DNA of 64,000 bases from Gari tellinella (Eukaryota; Mollusca; Bivalvia; Cardiida; Psammobiidae), in the NCBI GenBank assembly GCA_922989275.2, contig OV277872.1, positions 28,350,119 through 28,414,118 of the forward strand. The letters are read 5' to 3'. Below are positions 44,743 through 55,089 of this stretch, piece after piece. The position numbers were made by a program, and so were the translations under genes. The notes beneath the pieces are model-generated. The model did no database searches, was not told the origin of the DNA, and was given only the letters and a program-made list of their open reading frames with translations. Position 1 is the stretch's first letter. Each line of letters begins with the position of its first letter.

Positions 44743-45880
44743 CAATTATGGAAGAAGCTTGTCAGAGTCAAATTCCATATTGCACATCAGCAGTGGACAC
44801 CAAATTTGGAGTGTAAGAACATCTTGGCATGGGGCAGTATAGTCTATGAGCTTCCGGTTACGGTGATCTTGACCTTGAATTGGGCCTCAGTTTTAAAATA
44901 AATCTTTCCTAGAACCAGACTTTGGTGGAGTGTCGCGCACACATTTCAAAGGGTTGTGTGTTCAGTATATTTAGCAGTCTGTATATACGACAAAATGTAT
45001 TTTCAATGTCAGTACGCTTTTTGGGCATTAAATTTGGTCACTTTCTCTGGCCCAGTTCTTATTTACTTTATATCCTTTCCACGACCATAACGTATTTTTA
45101 TGGCACATTTTGGCTTCCGTAGAATGAAACACGTTAATTATGATTCGCACATCGCGTTGGAAGACTTTTCTGAAAGGCCAGGTTCGGCACTTCCTATTTC
45201 TACAATATCAATGGTCTCCTGCAAAATGTGACACTTTCATGCAGCATCGAAAATGGATCCAGACACAAATTTGCAAGATTGGAAAAATACGAATGCCAGA
45301 GGGGTCGAAACGGTTCATCTTTCTACTTTCGATTTAAAATGTACGCGACCTTTTTGTCAAAACCCGTTATAATAGCACTCATGCTGGAATTCAGTAACAC
45401 TGACATGTCAACACAATTCTCACAAAGCTCAAACTGAGCTCAGGATCCTCTTTTTTTTTTTAAGTCATTTGGGTATTGCGTGAACGCGATTTAAATATAG
45501 CGCTTCTAAAATTAGATTGACACTTTCAGTTTCGTTTTGACACGTCAGAGTAGTTTTGAGACGTCAGAGTGTAGTGTTTATTCAGAAAATGAGCTCCAAA
45601 CTAGTCCAGTAGTGTCTGTGTTATGTGTACAAAATCGGTCAGGCTTGCTAAGGATATACAGTGGAGAAGTGTTAACACTAAAACTATCATTTAGATTCCA
45701 AAAATGTTAGAGCCAGACCTGCTGTCGGATTGTCCGTCCTCTGATCAGCCCCCCCCCTTAAAAAAACCCAAAAAAACTCAAACTGTTTGCCACTCAGATT
45801 AAAATAAATCGTTAGACATTTCTAAAACTGAGATTTACTATAATTATATTATTGCAATGGTTTTGCATTTCGTTTGAACA

Positions 45881-46126
45881 TTACCCTTTCACTGCCAATG
45901 GGCCAAAAAGGCATCTTTGCAAACAGTTTGGATCCTGATCAAACGCCGCGTTACGCGTCGTCTGATCAGGGTCCAAAATGTTTGACACTCGTACCGATCT
46001 TTCTTAATTAAAACAGCCCTAAAACTGACTTTAATGTATTTGTGCAGACCACACTACCAATACAGACGATATTTTGGCGGAAACAGGGATCAAGCAGACG
46101 ATAAAACTCGGCTGCGAAAGAGTTAA
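45881..46126. mobile_element. MITE family C (PAL2 core)
   Basis: TTACCCTTTCACTGCCAATG left (TTAA mutated), CTGCGAAAGAGTTAA right. Apex CCGCG-TTA-CGCGT. Confidence 0.75.
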
Positions 46127-46359
46127 ACGAGAAATAATAACGTCTTCTCTACTGTAGTCTTTGAAAACATATAATTGATTGCAATCGATTACGATTACAC
46201 GATTACGATTACCTCATATATGACTGTAGATCACATTTCTAGAGGTACATAATAAAGTCTCGCCGTTGACTATTGTCCGATTTTTCTGACCTGTCAAAGT
46301 TATTTTTAGAACAGAATAGTTCATAATGGTAAATAGAAAACCGGGTAACATCGAATCTA

Positions 46360-46700
46360 TCCTGAGCGTGTTCACCTGAGATCCTCGAATCGACCCGAGT
46401 TCCTCAGGTTACAGGTGAACAAACCGCGTTCGTACTCGAATGACGTCATATGACCTCTGAACCGAACTCTAGGCTAACCCAGTCCCTGCGCAGAGTTAGT
46501 CGAGTTTCAAAATGGCGTCAGAAAATGACAACGCAAAATCCCAATAGTCGGGTACCAGACTACCTAATTTGACCCATTACTTACTCGTCTGAAGGGTTTG
46601 TCGTTCTGGTGAAAAGTGCGTGCGCATTCAGATTTTAGCGCCATTTTACGTCATTTGGTAAACTCTACTAGACTCGCGAGTCTCAGGTGAAATCGCCCTC
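46360..46700. promoter_or_regulatory. CpG-rich block with CRE and CTCGCGAG motifs
   Basis: Perfect CRE TGACGTCA at 46441-46448, AAAATGGCGTCAG at 46507, TTTTACGTCATTTGG at 46643 and the 12-bp palindrome GACTCGCGAGTC at 46672-46683. The block also starts with an imperfect hairpin (GTTCACCTGAG ... CAGGTGAACAAA). It looks like promoter DNA, but no gene start is recognised on either side. Confidence 0.35.
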
Positions 46701-46789
46701 GGACACTTTCCAACTTGAGATAAGCATGATCCTCGTGCAGCACGAGACAGCTGCGCTAATTTTACTGATATGTTATTCATTCTCAATAA

Positions 46790-46985
46790 ACGTGTTTATG
46801 CTAAAAACTATTATGTCCAAAGCAAACAGGTTGGAGCCAGATCAGACGCCGGGTAACACGGCGTCTGATCAGGCACCAACCTGTTTGCCACCCAGATTAA
46901 AAAGATAAAATTAATTTTCTACAGTTTAGTGCATTGTGTTTGCGTTAATTCGGGAAATAATAATGTCTTCTCTACTGTACATTAC
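46790..46985. mobile_element. MITE family I (PAL2 core)
   Basis: AATAAACGTGTTTATGC left, GGGAAATAATAATGTC-TTCTCTACTGTA right. Hairpin GTTGGAGCCAGATCAGACG with apex CCGGGTAACACGG. Confidence 0.7.
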
Positions 46986-47139
46986 GCACAATAAATACAG
47001 CTTTCCGCATCCCTGGCTAACTGTACGGAAATCAACGAGTACGGTGATCATCCCTTTTAAATTTTTAGAATGTTCCTATCTAAAAATAACTCTGACAGGT
47101 CAGAAGAAAACACTAATATCAACCTCAGAAGTATTTGGA

Positions 47140-47400
47140 GCCTCCGTGGCCGAGTGAATATAGTCACTGTAACCGATTATCACTGAGCTCCTCACCGCTG
47201 TGGTTCGAGTCCCGGTCTGGGCATTTCGGATTATTCATGTATGGATACATCCCATCTAACTTGCGGAAGATCGGTGGTTCTACCCAGTTGCCGATGTATG
47301 CCTGAAACAGTGCACAAAGGGTATTTGGAGTCTTCCCCCACTTATAACTTAACTGGACGTGGCGATATGACTGAATTACTGTTAAAGCAACGTAAAGTCA
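47140..47400 (+). mobile_element. tRNA-derived SINE with Meta-type domain
   Basis: The head GCCTCCGTGGCCGAGTG (box A) and GGTTCGAGTCC (box B at 47202-47212) derive from a Leu/Ser-like tRNA with a long variable region. The body has GGAAGATCGGTGGTTCTACC-CAG, the conserved central domain that I know from bivalve 'Meta' SINEs, then GTCTTCCCCCAC and CGATATGACTGAATTACTGT, ending GTTAAAGCAACGTAAAG. It is full length but clearly aged. Confidence 0.88.
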
Positions 47401-47689
47401 TAACGGTTCCAATTTCAAATCTTCAGAAGCAAAAAGACGTGTCATACGAAATTTAAGGTTTATTTCCATAGTACATGTATATGGCATTCGGCCCAAATTA
47501 CACAAACTATATAATTACATATATTGAAATAGAATGTTTAAAAATAATGTAAAACGAAATATAAAGTGAGAAGCCATGATGCACAATTTGTCACATATTA
47601 AGTGTATAAAATATTATTGCCATATTTACACTGTACTTGATGATGTCAAAATGTCGATGCAAAATATCAAAACTACTACTTGCTAGATA

Positions 47690-47862
47690 TGCGTACACAG
47701 GTACTTGACACATACTTTATTATCTATGAACCCCCCCCCCCCCTTATTTTTTTTTTTTTACTACTACTTCTATTATAAGTTGATTTAAAGGGGGGGGGGT
47801 TTGGGGGAGGGGGAGGGTGTTAATCGATAATAAAGTATGTGTCAAGTACCTGTGTATGCTTA
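47690..47862. mobile_element. MITE-like inverted repeat around C/T and G-rich tracts
   Basis: Arms of 34 bp (ACACAGGTACTTGACACATA-CTTTATTAT and its complement at 47829-47862) enclose poly-C, poly-T and poly-G blocks. Confidence 0.75.
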
Positions 47863-47892
47863 CGTGTACATGACTTTCTGTCATCAATGTAG

Positions 47893-48255
47893 TACAGTGC
47901 TCCCTCTCTACAACGGCCCTCCCAACAAAGAATCCCTCCTTACAACGACCCTTGCCGCTGTTCCATAAACAGGACAATCATGTCTTACGCTTTTACTGCT
48001 GCAATATCGTCTGCTTAAAGTTGTCGTCTGCTGTTTTTTTTCAAAGTTACTTATCAATAGACATTTTGACATAACAACTTACTGACGAGTGGCAAACAGC
48101 TTGAATCCAGATCAGACGCCGCGTTACGCGGCGTCTGATATGGATTCAAGCTGTTTGCAAATGTAAGCCAATTCCCCTTCCTATAACGACTCCCTCCGAA
48201 CAACGCATATATTGTTTGTCTCCCGTTGGGTGTCGTTGTAGAGAGGGAGCGATGG
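47893..48255. mobile_element. MITE family H (PAL2 core)
   Basis: TA-CAGTGCTCCCTCTCTACA left, GTCGTTGTAGAGAGGGAGC right, complementary over 16 bp. Internal CTTACAACGACC and CCTCCGAACAACGC flank a perfect hairpin with apex CCGCG-TTA-CGCGG. The reversed remnant 48270-48445 follows directly. Confidence 0.8.
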
Positions 48256-48379
48256 TTGAATATATAGGGAACTTACAATGCTCCATCTCTACAACACCAC
48301 CCTATGGGAGACAAAGATGGCGTGTGTTGTTCGGAGAGGGTTGCTATAGGGAGCGAAATTCCCTTCGAGTGCTGAGCAC

Positions 48380-48445
48380 GCCAGCAAACAGCTTGAATCC
48401 AGATCAGACACCAAACGCGGCGACTGATCTGGATTCAAGCTGTTT
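48380..48445. repeat. PAL2 hairpin in a family H remnant
   Basis: GCAAACAGCTTGAATCCAGA and TCTGGATTCAAGCTGTTTG pair exactly. The apex has decayed to CACCAAACGCGGCG. Confidence 0.7.
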
Positions 48446-48485
48446 GTCACAATGTTTTCTGTTGTCCAAATCAATTTCTTTGGAT

Positions 48486-48598
48486 TGATATGAAAAATAT
48501 ATCACGAGAATGGGTTGTTATCTGGTTTAAAAACGAGTGCGCAGGACGAGTTTTTTAACCAGATAACAACCCATTCTCGTGATATATTTTTCATATCT
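48486..48598. repeat. 48-bp-arm inverted repeat with 17-bp loop
   Basis: GATATGAAAAATATATCACG, continuing to CCAGATAAC-type sequence, pairs with 48551-48598 almost without mismatch around GAGTGCGCAGGACGAG. The arm sequence is unrelated to PAL1-3. Confidence 0.85.
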
Positions 48599-48719
48599 AT
48601 TGAAAGGAATTGATTATTCTATTTATTATATACATTTTAATGACGTTTTTACAGAAAACACACACACAATTGATAACCGCGACGTCACTAAACTAATTAT
48701 GACGTGACGTCACAAAAAG

Positions 48720-48751
48720 TGATATCATCACTACATGTAGTGATGATATCA
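48720..48751. repeat. Perfect 32-bp palindrome
   Basis: Each half is TGATATCATCACTACA read from the outside, meeting at CATG with no spacer. Two TGACGTCA-like sites (GCGACGTCACT at 48679, GTGACGTCAC at 48704) lie just upstream. Confidence 0.9.
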
Positions 48752-48849
48752 ACAGTGACGATATCAAATTTATCTAACTGATAAATCTCTATAAATCATC
48801 GATATGTATATAATTAATTGGCATCACGAATCCTTTCCCTGTTCGACAT

Positions 48850-49040
48850 AGTCGCATCCACATCAAAGACGCGGTGGCTGGTCTTGATCTACACTGTTTG
48901 ACATCCACATGCATGTAAAGCATTTTATATAGCTGTATTACATTCGTTATTTGGCAGCGTAGACCAAAATCAGATACAGAGCATGTGATGACAACAGTGC
49001 TTGGTCTGTACAATGTTACGTTAATGTACAATGAAATAAT
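48850..49040. repeat. Dispersed repeat shared with 54.1 kb
   Basis: GATCTACACTGTTTGACATCC, TAAAGCATTTTATATAGC, GCAGCGTAGACCAAAATC-AGATACAG and ACAGTGCTTGGTCTGTACA recur in order at 54100-54300. PAL2-like bases (ACACTGTTTG) mark its left end. Confidence 0.55.
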
Positions 49041-49128
49041 GCAAGTTTTGTCATGGCACGGCTCAATTAAATATAACTAGCATTGAAAGTTTATCACATT
49101 ATGCAATATTGCCAAAACAGTTACAGAT

Positions 49129-49240
49129 CTACAGCGCCCCCTCTCTACAACGACACCCAATGGGAGACAAACAATATTATGTGGGTTGTTCGGAGGGAGT
49201 CGTTATAGGAAGGGGGAATTTGCATACATTTGCAAACATC
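49129..49240. mobile_element. Family H fragment
   Basis: ACAGCGCCCCCTCTCTACAA and TTCGGAGGGAGTCGTTATAGG. The PAL2 core is lost. At 49375 a GACGGACGACGGACAG tail resembles the RepX 3' end. Confidence 0.55.
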
Positions 49241-49581
49241 TTGAATCCAATGAAGAGTGTCCCCCACCTCCCCCCGTTTCTACGGACCTGCAGTATGTAT
49301 CTGATAGAATTTATTTAATTTAGCATTTTGGGTCATTGATTTTAGAGAAGAAGTCTTTTGTATCATGCGTACAGACGGACGACGGACAGAAGGGTATCAC
49401 ACAAGCTCAACTGAAACACATTGTGCGCCGCTGAGCTAAAATTTTGGTATAGTTTTACAAAATATCAGTGGCAAAAGTTTGGAGCCTGGTATGACCTGGC
49501 GTCTGTTCAGAATCCAAAATGTATGATGTACGCATATATAACTGTTTTAGTTTGTAGAGGGAAAACACCTCACAATACAGT

Positions 49582-51630
49582 TTATTTGTTTCTTTCACTC
49601 TTGTTATCCTCCACTGCCAATTGCAAAATACTTTCAGATAGTTTGTCCACTTCAGGGATTAGTTTAAACCCATCATCTGTTTTAGATATTGAAGCACGTA
49701 CCTTACTTCGGAATATCTCTAACAGTTCGGGTGACATCTTATCTTCCACAACTCTACCAAGAAGAATTATAACGATAGGTCTTTTTTGTATACAAGCTTG
49801 GTGCACTTCCGCATTACAGTATGTACTGTCACAGAACTGGTCCGATATAACGCCCACGAACACATTCGAATGCTGAATAGCCCTGAAACACTCGTTGCTA
49901 ATCAAATGCCCTGGTCTAAAATCATCACCAGTAGCAACCGTGTCCAAGTTAGTATCCAATATCTCTTTTAGTTTATCGCGTAAAGGGTCAATTAATATTT
50001 CTCGAACAATATCTTCATCATGGCTAGAATAGGCCACAAAGCAAACGCGCTTTTGATTTAACTGTTCATTGGGAACTGCTTGTTGATAACCACATCTTGC
50101 ATTCTGTAAAATTCGTCGACGGTTTGCTTTCCAACACAAACAAAACACTACTACAACTACACCTATACATAAAGCTGCAGATCCAATCGTTGACAATGCG
50201 ATTATCAAATTTCTCTCACAAAGGAACTTGCATTTATCCACGGCCTTTATGTTAATAGGTATTGTCGAACCGTCGTGCGAACATTCGGTCTCGTATTTAA
50301 TGTATACACACTTGGAAATCCACTTGATGAATTCTAGACTGCTACAAGAGCATTCAAGTGGATTACCTTCAAGCATGATTGTAAAGTTCGCGTCATTTGG
50401 AGTCTTCACTCCTTGATGTACAAATGTGATGAGACAAGCTAGATAATTTGCTTCAATAAAGTGAATGGCGTTTCGTCTGATATCAAACGTATGTAGCGTT
50501 GTTAGTGGCTTCAGGTTGAAACCAACTGTTGTCAGTCTGTTGTCAGCAAGATTAAGTACTTCTAGCTTCGTATTGTGTACAAACATAGTCCATGGTATAA
50601 ATGAAACTCTGTTATGGTTCATGTACAGAACAACGAGGTTACAATAGTTCGCCAGAATATTTTGAAAATCTGAAGAATTTTGCATTTCAAATAGTCTATT
50701 TTGGGTGAGGTATAATGCTCTTACGCGTAAAGCATTAGAAATTGAGTTTGGTGATATATACTCAATCTTATTTTCAGAAAGATCTAATTCCTCAAAGGAG
50801 TTATTTGAATTCAAAACGAAATTTGATTCGATTTTCTGGAAGAGGTTTCGTCTCAATATACAACTCTTTAGAAACATAGTTCCATTGGTAAGATTATGCG
50901 ACCATGCCAGTACACCATCCTTGTGAAACATGTTGTTTGCATAAACGTGCTCAGTGTTGAATACAGTAGTTTCGAATATGGTTTTGACTGTTTGGCTATA
51001 GGGAGTTGTGACACCACTTATGTCTAGGACTTTAAGGAATAAACCGCTCTGCCTTTTGCAATACGACGAAGAAAATCCGTCAATTGGAACCAGAGTACTT
51101 CCACTGACGTTGAGTATATCCACCTTGAGCAGAACAAGACATACTTCATCTGCACTTCCAATAATGTAAACGTTGCTTAAGTTTAAAAGTGTAACTGGTT
51201 TGTCGAGTAACCATTGCGAAAATGTTTTGGAAAGTATCAATTCAGGTGGTGATTCTGATCTTCCTGGATTAAAGACAAATTCTGTCAAATTTTTCAAGAC
51301 GTCAGTTTGTGTCAGAGCGTCGATTAAGGTGTTTGTATGAAGAATTGACATATTCGTTAAACTGAGCTTAGTCACTTCGGGTGTCATCGTGAAAGCTTTT
51401 TTAGAAATATTTAAGAGATTCGGGAATGTAAATGAAAGCTCCCGAACATTATCCAAACCTGCAAAATTATTATCCATAATAATTTGAGTAGTTGGGCCAT
51501 AAAGTTGCAACTTTTCCACATGTTTCCAGCCGCGGCCTTTGAAGGCGTTTTCAAGAGCCCCAATATGTTCATTTACAATTACCGTTGTTATATTGTCAGG
51601 AACTGTTGCTGGAATTTCATTGCACGTCAT
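49582..51630 (-). CDS. Toll-like receptor 1 of 2 (LRR-LRRCT-TM-TIR), disrupted upstream
   Basis: Single-exon frame of 682 codons from the first ATG after an in-frame stop. Order: N-terminal Cys, leucine-rich repeats to about residue 420 (for example FEELDLSENKIEYISPNSIS and LEVLNLADNRLTTVGFN), an LRRCT cysteine cluster at 423-473 (NPLECSCSSLEFIKW ... CKFLC), a transmembrane helix at 475-500, and a TIR domain at 528-650. TIR boxes are visible: CFVAYSSHDED (box 1), a BB-loop-like DDFRPG (Pro573-Gly574) and VFVGVISDQFC. Known TLRs of this single-cysteine-cluster type recognise ligands outside the cell and signal through TIR adaptors. The paralogue at 57.5-59.9 kb is collinear. The signal peptide is encoded upstream (51673-51780) but is cut off by TAA, so from this ATG the protein would lack secretion. 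It is either a recent pseudogene or a null allele. A possible AATAAA overlaps the stop codon. Confidence 0.9.
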   Translation of the reverse strand: MTCNEIPATVPDNITTVIVNEHIGALENAFKGRGWKHVEKLQLYGPTTQIIMDNNFAGLDNVRELSFTFPNLLNISKKAFTMTPEVTKLSLTNMSILHTNTLIDALTQTDVLKNLTEFVFNPGRSESPPELILSKTFSQWLLDKPVTLLNLSNVYIIGSADEVCLVLLKVDILNVSGSTLVPIDGFSSSYCKRQSGLFLKVLDISGVTTPYSQTVKTIFETTVFNTEHVYANNMFHKDGVLAWSHNLTNGTMFLKSCILRRNLFQKIESNFVLNSNNSFEELDLSENKIEYISPNSISNALRVRALYLTQNRLFEMQNSSDFQNILANYCNLVVLYMNHNRVSFIPWTMFVHNTKLEVLNLADNRLTTVGFNLKPLTTLHTFDIRRNAIHFIEANYLACLITFVHQGVKTPNDANFTIMLEGNPLECSCSSLEFIKWISKCVYIKYETECSHDGSTIPINIKAVDKCKFLCERNLIIALSTIGSAALCIGVVVVVFCLCWKANRRRILQNARCGYQQAVPNEQLNQKRVCFVAYSSHDEDIVREILIDPLRDKLKEILDTNLDTVATGDDFRPGHLISNECFRAIQHSNVFVGVISDQFCDSTYCNAEVHQACIQKRPIVIILLGRVVEDKMSPELLEIFRSKVRASISKTDDGFKLIPEVDKLSESILQLAVEDNKSERNK

Positions 51631-51780
51631 TTGTGCATCCCCATCGTCATATGTGCAGTCGTCAATGTTTTAACTGTTTAACAATAATTTATATTCCCCT
51701 GTATGTGAAAAATGTTCTCCGTTTGAACTTGAAGCATTTAAAACGACCGTTATTAACAATATCTGTAGCAAACTAGCCAT
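51631..51780 (-). pseudogene. Signal-peptide leader of Toll-like receptor 1 with in-frame TAA
   Basis: ATG at 51780 is in frame with the receptor and opens a typical signal peptide (MASLLQILLITVVLNASS). TAA at 51672-51670 ends it at codon 37. The frame then continues NIDDCTYDDGDAQ into MTCNEIP, aligning with DNEDCTYEKKDKV-MTCIEIP of the intact paralogue, so the original start was here. No splice signals that could remove the stop are seen. Confidence 0.85.
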
Positions 51781-52309
51781 TTTACACGTTTGCTACTTTT
51801 ATTTCCAGTAATTTTACATTCATATGAGTTTTGCTTGCGTTAATGTCTTAGCCTACATCTATACTGAACGCTTTCTTTCTTTTCATATAAACTGGGGAAA
51901 ACAATTTATGATTTTATTTTTACTTCCTTATTCGTGTTACATGTAAGCCACTTGTGTTAAGCCATCCCTAAAAATTCTCATGTTTTAAACGAGGTGTTCA
52001 GCATAAAACAGGATGAAGATTATACATAAAGCACATACAGTGTACATTATATTTCTATATTAAAACTGTTTTCAGTAGGCAATTATATGTGCACTAAAAT
52101 ATTTCCTTGCTTATTTACAGCTTGGTCGCTGTAAACAAGTTGGCCTGTATAAGGTATAGTCCGATTTTGACCCGTGAGCTGTGACCTTTAGGACGAGTCC
52201 ACCCGTATAGGTAAAACGCATCACAAACCATGAATTTGTTCAGGAGTTACCTACCTTTCATGGTATACTAAGGATATAATGCCTTTTGTATTGAAACTAA
52301 ATCAATAAT

Positions 52310-52388
52310 CGAGTTGGAGTAATTGGTAGCGGGTTAGGATACTTGCTATAGTGTAAAAGGCTGTGGGTTCGATTCCAAGTAGGATTTG
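52310..52388 (+). repeat. tRNA-like sequence with box B
   Basis: GAGTAATTGGTAGCGGGTTA (box A-like) and GGTTCGATTCC (consensus box B, 52366-52376), followed by T7. The acceptor stem does not pair, so it is a SINE head or tRNA pseudogene. Confidence 0.55.
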
Positions 52389-52654
52389 CTTTTTTTCTCA
52401 AAAATTATTATTATTATCTATTAGAGCATCAGTTTTCAAACAATTACTTATTTGATTTGTTCAACATAATATGCGAAATGTGTCATGGACATACTAAACG
52501 TTAAACGTTGTGAATTTTAAAATGTATGTAAAATGTTACCCTATGTGTCCAGTTTCTCACTTTTAGAAAACAATTGATTAATTCATTTATCACCGAAATT
52601 CAAATTTCCAATTAAGTCTAGTTAATGTATGACAATTGGAAAATGATAAACAGT

Positions 52655-52725
52655 GTTGCCCTGATCAGAGTGCTGCTTAAGGTGCCCGCTGATCTGGGTG
52701 TTCACTGTTTTCATGGGACAAGTGG
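52655..52725. repeat. PAL2 hairpin, decayed family B
   Basis: AAACAGTGTTGCCCTGATCA ... TGATCTGGGTGTTCACTGTTT with apex GTGCTGCTTAAGGTGCCC. Confidence 0.55.
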
Positions 52726-53100
52726 AGTATACTCTTTCTAAATGACGATTATACTTGTCGTCAGGGTTCAATGTGTTAGGTACTTAGGGTTACCCCATAT
52801 AAGTTATGTGGGATTCGGATTAGATCCAATGGAAATTTATATCGCTTCTGCTTCTCCTTCATACTGGCTCGTATACATTTTCTACAAGCTTCCGTGCTAT
52901 GGACATTTAGACTATTGACGCGGTGGTTTTGTCTGTCGTAGCATCGTTAGTTTGAACAATGTGGTTATAACTAAATGTAATTAGAAATTGAATAATATAT
53001 ATTATTTAAACACTGAACACTTACTAAAGGTTCCTTGTGGTTATCGTCATGTGTAGTATAAAAATGCCTTTCCCAACCAAAAAAAAAGAAAAAAGAAAGG

Positions 53101-53170
53101 AATCACTGGGTATCGAACTCATGACCATACCCAGTAAAACACTACTCTACTGCCTCGACCACGATGACAT
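53101..53170 (-). repeat. tRNA-like sequence, minus strand
   Basis: Minus-strand CGTGGTCGAGGCAGTAGAG (box A-like), GAGTTCGATACCC (box B) and then A/G-rich and T-rich tails. It is a SINE-head relic lying between the two Toll-like receptor genes. Confidence 0.5.
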
Positions 53171-53766
53171 ATAGGTATCAAACTCTTATTTTATATATCA
53201 AGTTAAGGTTTGAACCCTAACTTACCCATAACATGGAATGGTTGCAACTTCTATAAATAGAAAAGCTCAGTCACGGTTCAGCGCACGAAATTTACCTTTA
53301 GTGATATGTGTTTTCCATAGGTCGACAATACTGATAACTGCACCAGCTAATGTGTACCCGTATATATACTGAGCTAAAAAGTTTAGTCAGTTGTTTAATA
53401 TGGGATTCCCATAGACAACATGTCCAGTTTAGTGTAGGCCTGGAAAGCAATATCAAAGCAATATGGAACACCTGTTAATAATATCAGGTACACAGTTAAA
53501 AGGGTTGCATTGAGAGACATCGGTTTCAATAATTTAGTTTCGAGTATTATTTGTTCACAGTGCACTCTTTCTTCAATGCGAAGGGAGTTACTTTGAAAAA
53601 TCGCCCTTTTCAATAAACGTTTGTACACACAGTGCTACAGAATGATTCTCCAATACACTTGAATTTTGTTTCCGACTACTTTTCCAACAGTTTTCACGAG
53701 AAAACCATGGCTGACATCTCGTTTATGACTGATAAATTAGTTACAACACAAGGGGAGGTACCTTTT

Positions 53767-54025
53767 CAGGGCTGCCATTTCTCCGGATTTTTCCTAAATC
53801 TTCGGATTTTTTTCTGGTACATGCATGGTAGCTTAAAGCAGGCTGAAAGTAAAGAAGAATGCACCTGAAGGCGCATTCTGCTTTACTTCCAGCCTGCTTT
53901 AAGTAGTAACATGTCAACAAAGCTAGAAACAGGCTATGTGGTAAAGGTACGATACGTAAAATCGCACTTGAAAAATGCAAATTTGGAAATCTTAGGATTT
54001 TTCATGTCAACTTATGGCAGCCCTG
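53767..54025. mobile_element. CAGGGCTGCCA-ended MITE carrying a family A insert, 6-bp duplication
   Basis: CAGGGCTGCCATTTCTCCGG left and AACTTATGGCAGCCCTG right, with CCTTTT duplicated at 53761-53766 and 54026-54031. The middle (53830-53945) is a family A PAL1 core, but with no TTAA ends of its own, so the core appears embedded in foreign termini. Confidence 0.8.
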
Positions 54026-54099
54026 CCTTTTTTTTTACGCTCAGTATATATAATTGAGCCGTGCCAAGAAAACATCAATCTGATTTATAGCATTGCAAA

Positions 54100-54300
54100 C
54101 AGTGTAGATTAAGACTAGCCGACGCGTCAGCTTGTCTTGATCTACACTTTTCGAAACCCATATGCATCTAAAGCATTGTATTTAGCAGTAGTATTTACTG
54201 TATTTGGCAGTGTAGACCAACTTCAGATACAGGGCCTGGAATGACAACGGTGCTTGTTCTGTACACTGTTGTATTGCAATAAGGCAGGTTTTGTCATGGT
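54100..54300. repeat. Dispersed repeat, copy 2 (see 48.85 kb)
   Basis: GCAAACAGTGTAGATTAAGA then CTTGTCTTGATCTACAC forms a hairpin. The remainder matches 48890-49040. Confidence 0.55.
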
Positions 54301-54326
54301 ACATCTCATGTGTAATATTTCGTCTG

Positions 54327-54577
54327 TTAACTCTTTCCTCCCTAAAACTTTAAATTGACAATTCCAGTTTTTATTTTAGTCTAGTCCATTTCTGAGTTTT
54401 AAGGGTTGTTTTTGTCAATATTTGGCATTATGACAAACAGTGAAGACCCAGATCAGAGGGCTCCGAAAGGAGCCCTCTGATCTGGGTCTTTACTGTTTGC
54501 ACAGGACAAGTGTACTTTGCACATGTACATTGTTTGAAAAGAACGCCTATTTGCGGGACTAGGGTTCAAAGGGTTAA
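54327..54577. mobile_element. MITE family B (TTAA at both ends, PAL2 core)
   Basis: TTAACTCTTTCCTCCCTAAA left, AGGGTTCAAAGGGTTAA right. Hairpin GAGGGCTCC-GAAA-GGAGCCCTC. 251 bp. Confidence 0.9.
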
Positions 54578-54594
54578 AGTGGAGACAACGTTTA

Positions 54595-54770
54595 ACCCAT
54601 TTATCGTCAAATTTATCAGACTTTATTACCCCTTCACCGCCATATTATTGTCTGCTTCAATATTGTTGTATACACTATCGTTTCAAAGTTAGACTTAGGT
54701 AGTATGATTTTAGAAATACCGATACGAGTGTTACAGTAAGGACCCTGATCAAACGCTGCTATACGTTTGC
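54595..54770. mobile_element. Family C left half
   Basis: TTAACCCATTTATCGTC... and CCTTCACCGCCATATTATTG, then AGGACCCTGATCAAACGCTG. No right arm. Confidence 0.45.
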
Positions 54771-55089
54771 GGCAAAACCAAAGCAAATTAACAAAACATG
54801 AGTGGGGTCTTTACCGACAACGCCACAAGACCAACAACATTCAGTAATCCATTGATAGTGTAGATAATAAGGCGATTCAATAACGGTGGACAGAGTACTT
54901 AAGTCTAATACAGTGTGGTAATACCACGTGACTGTGACGTAATAAATGCTACCACTTACAGCAGTGTTTTGGCTCGATTTAGTTTTTGAAAGAGCTGTAA
55001 GTATTTTATTTGTCATTGAAATTTGACGAGACCCGGTCAATTCAAACGAGAAAGTAGTAAGCTTTGATCATGTCCACCTTTGTCGCGGA

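Noticed and set aside
52310..52388. Functional tRNA
   Set aside because: Box B is good, but the acceptor and anticodon stems do not pair.
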